From positions 72,501 through 136,500 of the forward strand of contig CAJNDS010002736.1 in the NCBI GenBank assembly GCA_905221605.1: a DNA stretch of 64,000 bases, given 5' to 3'. Each line of letters starts with the position of its first letter. Positions within the stretch are counted from its first letter, which is position 1. Source of the DNA: Symbiodinium natans. Its lineage: Eukaryota > Sar > Dinophyceae > Suessiales > Symbiodiniaceae. Shown piece after piece: positions 63,101 to 64,000 of this stretch. Both the position numbers and the translations under genes were made by a program. Under the pieces are notes generated by a model. It ran no database searches. It had not been told where the DNA came from and saw nothing but the letters and a program-made list of their open reading frames with translations.

Positions 63101-63266
63101 GAAGGCGCACGGAGACAATGGAAAGGCCGCACAAATTGACAGGGACGCAGGAGATGACCTTCCAGGGTGCATACAAGAGGGTCCAGGAGGTGTGCAAGGA
63201 GTGTGTTTCGAAGGGCCTAGGAGGGAATCAAGTGACGAACGTCGTCGTGGTATTAGCCCCAGCTGA
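60147..63266 (+). CDS. ORF5: unknown protein with ADP-ribosyltransferase-like HGT motif
   Basis: ATG at 60,147 (AGCCATGGG), 1039 codons, 78 bp after ORF4. Two helical regions are followed at about residues 533-600 by NVPGWIFHGTSLEALWSMIA then SGGID, and later a Tyr-containing TASYSTWHSLG and an RVLAGFRRIG strand. HGT followed by a helix ending in G and a downstream Tyr is the layout of PARP/ART catalytic domains (H-Y-x triad), but the third residue is not evident. The last 40 or so residues (after about 63,130) look out of frame, and the +1 frame continues as a good coding frame. No function can be assigned with confidence; it might modify host or Gag proteins, or be structural. Confidence 0.7.
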   Translation: MGEMFGSVSLSERDRDMGSNEDPGAASSSRTVGLRWQRPERQARDAGEKERCDRAQAMIDFLEKVFSDADKYLKAETEDGVPGVTMYSYLPVGAKEREEARIHWILEGNLEVQEVWARRAIPNHFKDDADFKKWMGSGIAGVRAEEAQAKTAKKGGKRPAVGYDVDRMRVHKIMYLWEVLRCTRRNPEAWIREKIPLIAATVTDATDYLERVIANWDRPRSHGGATKPPPQASPDSGNLSREKLNDLIGVRLARGIDVPGCAMPTAGTGGDVDTPWAPKFIGATDETEKSFQRGRSFERMIAGVAPIAISVGGVYDVTNGSKDPFRASWGGISRKNLDWAEIHMDDTEKSAFDDAIKGMMTWLAVRPLKYAIPPSQVAERIAVSHKSSAEKLKIWTEAQPKIKVIGMADEIVGAYDSQYLKRGRDVVEEFRRSEGGEKGYSVMANAANGQMKEYLDTLSWQIGGPTSVLHLLHWSLAEEVITFPEIQADGGIKDVKEHFTDSRCMWVPTKAEYAGAEKLNLEMSIGNEEFNVPGWIFHGTSLEALWSMIASGGIDRSHPLVTWSTGAPSVSDSAGCWFGRSICGTASYSTWHSLGNGWIVRVLAGFRRIGKNVKMDVGTRRSSVPEGQIRLDVDRVEIDGVLFCFMRATKIVGHALICRPKHPGLGVNSHLMSEMSALMEKHPQGVERLYWRYHLEKRAIIGPARGPLPERPVDWKMEHEFLHREGDETVTKVVDQPTGQRSGLIELMRGWIAELPSGGGVSGPDRDKDYYPVDSEWANVIRLLEYMGIEAPLATGHDSAVVKMPWRSFVGPAIYRRCMERSGVEEEIMENANRATHHVGKVLEMADVGSIVLGIEKSPRKYGWNRPEDVDQSWAFEAQAWAAIIGIGMGGVGGRLMEPALSSELESAVETYEWMFDIASAFHERKAAELVTWWAEGMKPPLQLRCSADQKTYVHIIIPEGIEGVSNKKNPASPQEVREWIAMLLKAHGDNGKAAQIDRDAGDDLPGCIQEGPGGVQGVCFEGPRRESSDERRRGISPS

Positions 63267-64000
63267 AATGGCGGCGGGGAATGCCCGCCGAGCGATAGAA
63301 GAAGTTAGACGATTCGAGGCTATGGACGATGATAGCAAAACCAAGGTGGCGAGGGACACGAGGGAGACGATCAGGAAAGCCAATGCCAATGTGCTCTGGG
63401 TAGGGCCCGGAAATTTCGAAGAGAATGGGTTCCCTACTAACTATAGAGTCAGAGAAGAGGCTAGGGAGCTGATGAGAGCTGGAGAAGCCATGGACAAGCT
63501 GATGAAGAAGTCTGGAATCATCACTCTGCCTTGGAACGTTATGCGTACGGCATTTCCTCGAATAGGGGTGGAAGCGGGAAAGCTGTACATCAGTGCTGGG
63601 CGAACGTTCGGCTTCTGGGCGCAGATTCTGTTCATCTCGATGTTTGGAATGATGTGGCCGACCCCGCGAGACATGGAGTTATACGATAGGGAGACCTCGG
63701 CCATTAGGGAAGTGATTAGCGAGGAGGGTAGGGATAGCGTTGGAGAGGTTGGAGTCTGGCTCAGACGATGGATAGACGTGGCGAAGGGAGACCGGTCGCT
63801 GAAAACGAAAGTGATTGTGCCGGAGACCAAGATCACGGGTTTCACGGAGAGCCTTAGGACATCGGATAGACAAGGGGTGTATACGGAGATGGCTGCGAGG
63901 ATAGACGAGTCGGTGTGGAAGGCAATGTGTGGCAAGTCTGAAGCCCACTGCGTATCAGCCGGGGATAGGGGATCTTGGCACCGGATGAAGGTGATTATTT
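63130..64000 (+). CDS. ORF6: continuation of ORF5 in the +1 frame, cut by the window edge
   Basis: From about 63,130 the +1 frame reads EMTFQGAYKRVQEVCKECVS, KGLGGNQVTNVVVVLAPAEM and continues without a stop to the window end. An ATG also lies at 63,268, two bases after the ORF5 stop codon starts its last base, so separate initiation is possible. A hydrophobic stretch FGFWAQILFISMFGMMW at about 63,610-63,660 could be a membrane segment. Family unknown. It may be the C-terminal part of ORF5 after a +1 frameshift or a one-base indel. Confidence 0.65.

Larger units (their letters stand above)
43601..64000 (+). mobile_element. Giant Ty1/copia-type retroelement, incomplete at right
   Basis: The order protease, integrase, reverse transcriptase, RNase H is that of Ty1/copia. 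The element has no telomere-like repeats, a purine-rich + strand and dense ATAG motifs from 43,601 on. It carries extra modules rarely or never seen together: m5C-methyltransferase-like, 2OG-dioxygenase-like, dUTPase-like and ADP-ribosyltransferase-like. Neither LTR could be identified: the left border is set by composition, and the right border is outside the window. Long uninterrupted ORFs suggest a young or selected copy, although four junctions need frameshifting or separate initiation. Confidence 0.85.

Overview
The window is eukaryotic and most likely from a dinoflagellate; the genus cannot be assigned. Reasons: very many short interstitial TTTAGGG/CCCTAAA arrays (the plant/alveolate telomere type) inside introns; introns that start with GC or GA as well as GT and that repeat an AG|G context at both ends; several families of short inverted-repeat elements sitting in introns (introner-like); a putative-Ig (He_PIG-like) fragment; and a very large Ty1/copia-type retroelement with a methyltransferase-like module. 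No rRNA, tRNA, CRISPR or bacterial feature was recognised.

Region 1 (about 1-20,450, + strand) is the motor half of a kinesin gene cut into exons of 30-90 nt by introns of roughly 0.3-3 kb. Joined in order, the exons give a nearly complete motor core: FHYDHVFG, the P-loop GQTGSGKS, SYLEIYNEKIFDLL, NATSSR, VDLAGSER, INLSLTTLG, FRDSKLTLLLK, GNSRTELLACVSP, STLEFATR. Its N-terminus lies left of the window. The motor is followed by two copies of a module (YLIS..QWP then PG..G.F) spread over four exons.

Region 2 (about 20,450-43,000, + strand) holds further short exons that mostly encode charged, coiled-coil-like peptides, probably the kinesin tail. A separate patch at 34.9-36.2 kb has a + strand He_PIG-like fragment and minus-strand coding-like segments, and 41.3-41.7 kb has an unidentified minus-strand ORF. 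The introns carry telomere-like arrays in a clearly biased orientation (CCCTAAA upstream of exons, TTTAGGG downstream) plus elements of families A (TIR CTTGGAGGTTCATGG), B (TIR CTTGGGATGTTCCCC), E (TIR CTTGGTAGCC), a 102-bp element present in three identical copies, and others. A minisatellite and a three-copy long repeat occupy 5.1-6.5 kb.

Region 3 (about 43,600-64,000, + strand) is a retroelement more than 20 kb long that runs off the right edge. Order: leader; coiled-coil ORF; Gag with zinc fingers; a 2312-codon Pol ORF with aspartic protease, m5C-methyltransferase-like module, integrase, 2OG-Fe(II)-dioxygenase-like module and a post-integrase domain; an ORF with a dUTPase-like module, copia reverse transcriptase (YVDD) and RNase H; an ORF with an ADP-ribosyltransferase-like HGT motif; and a further open frame cut by the window edge. 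Several ORF junctions look like frameshifts. The whole element, leader included, is saturated on the + strand with the motif ATAG independently of reading frame. The presence in one element of base-methylating, base-oxidising and dUTP-processing-like modules is the most striking part of the window.
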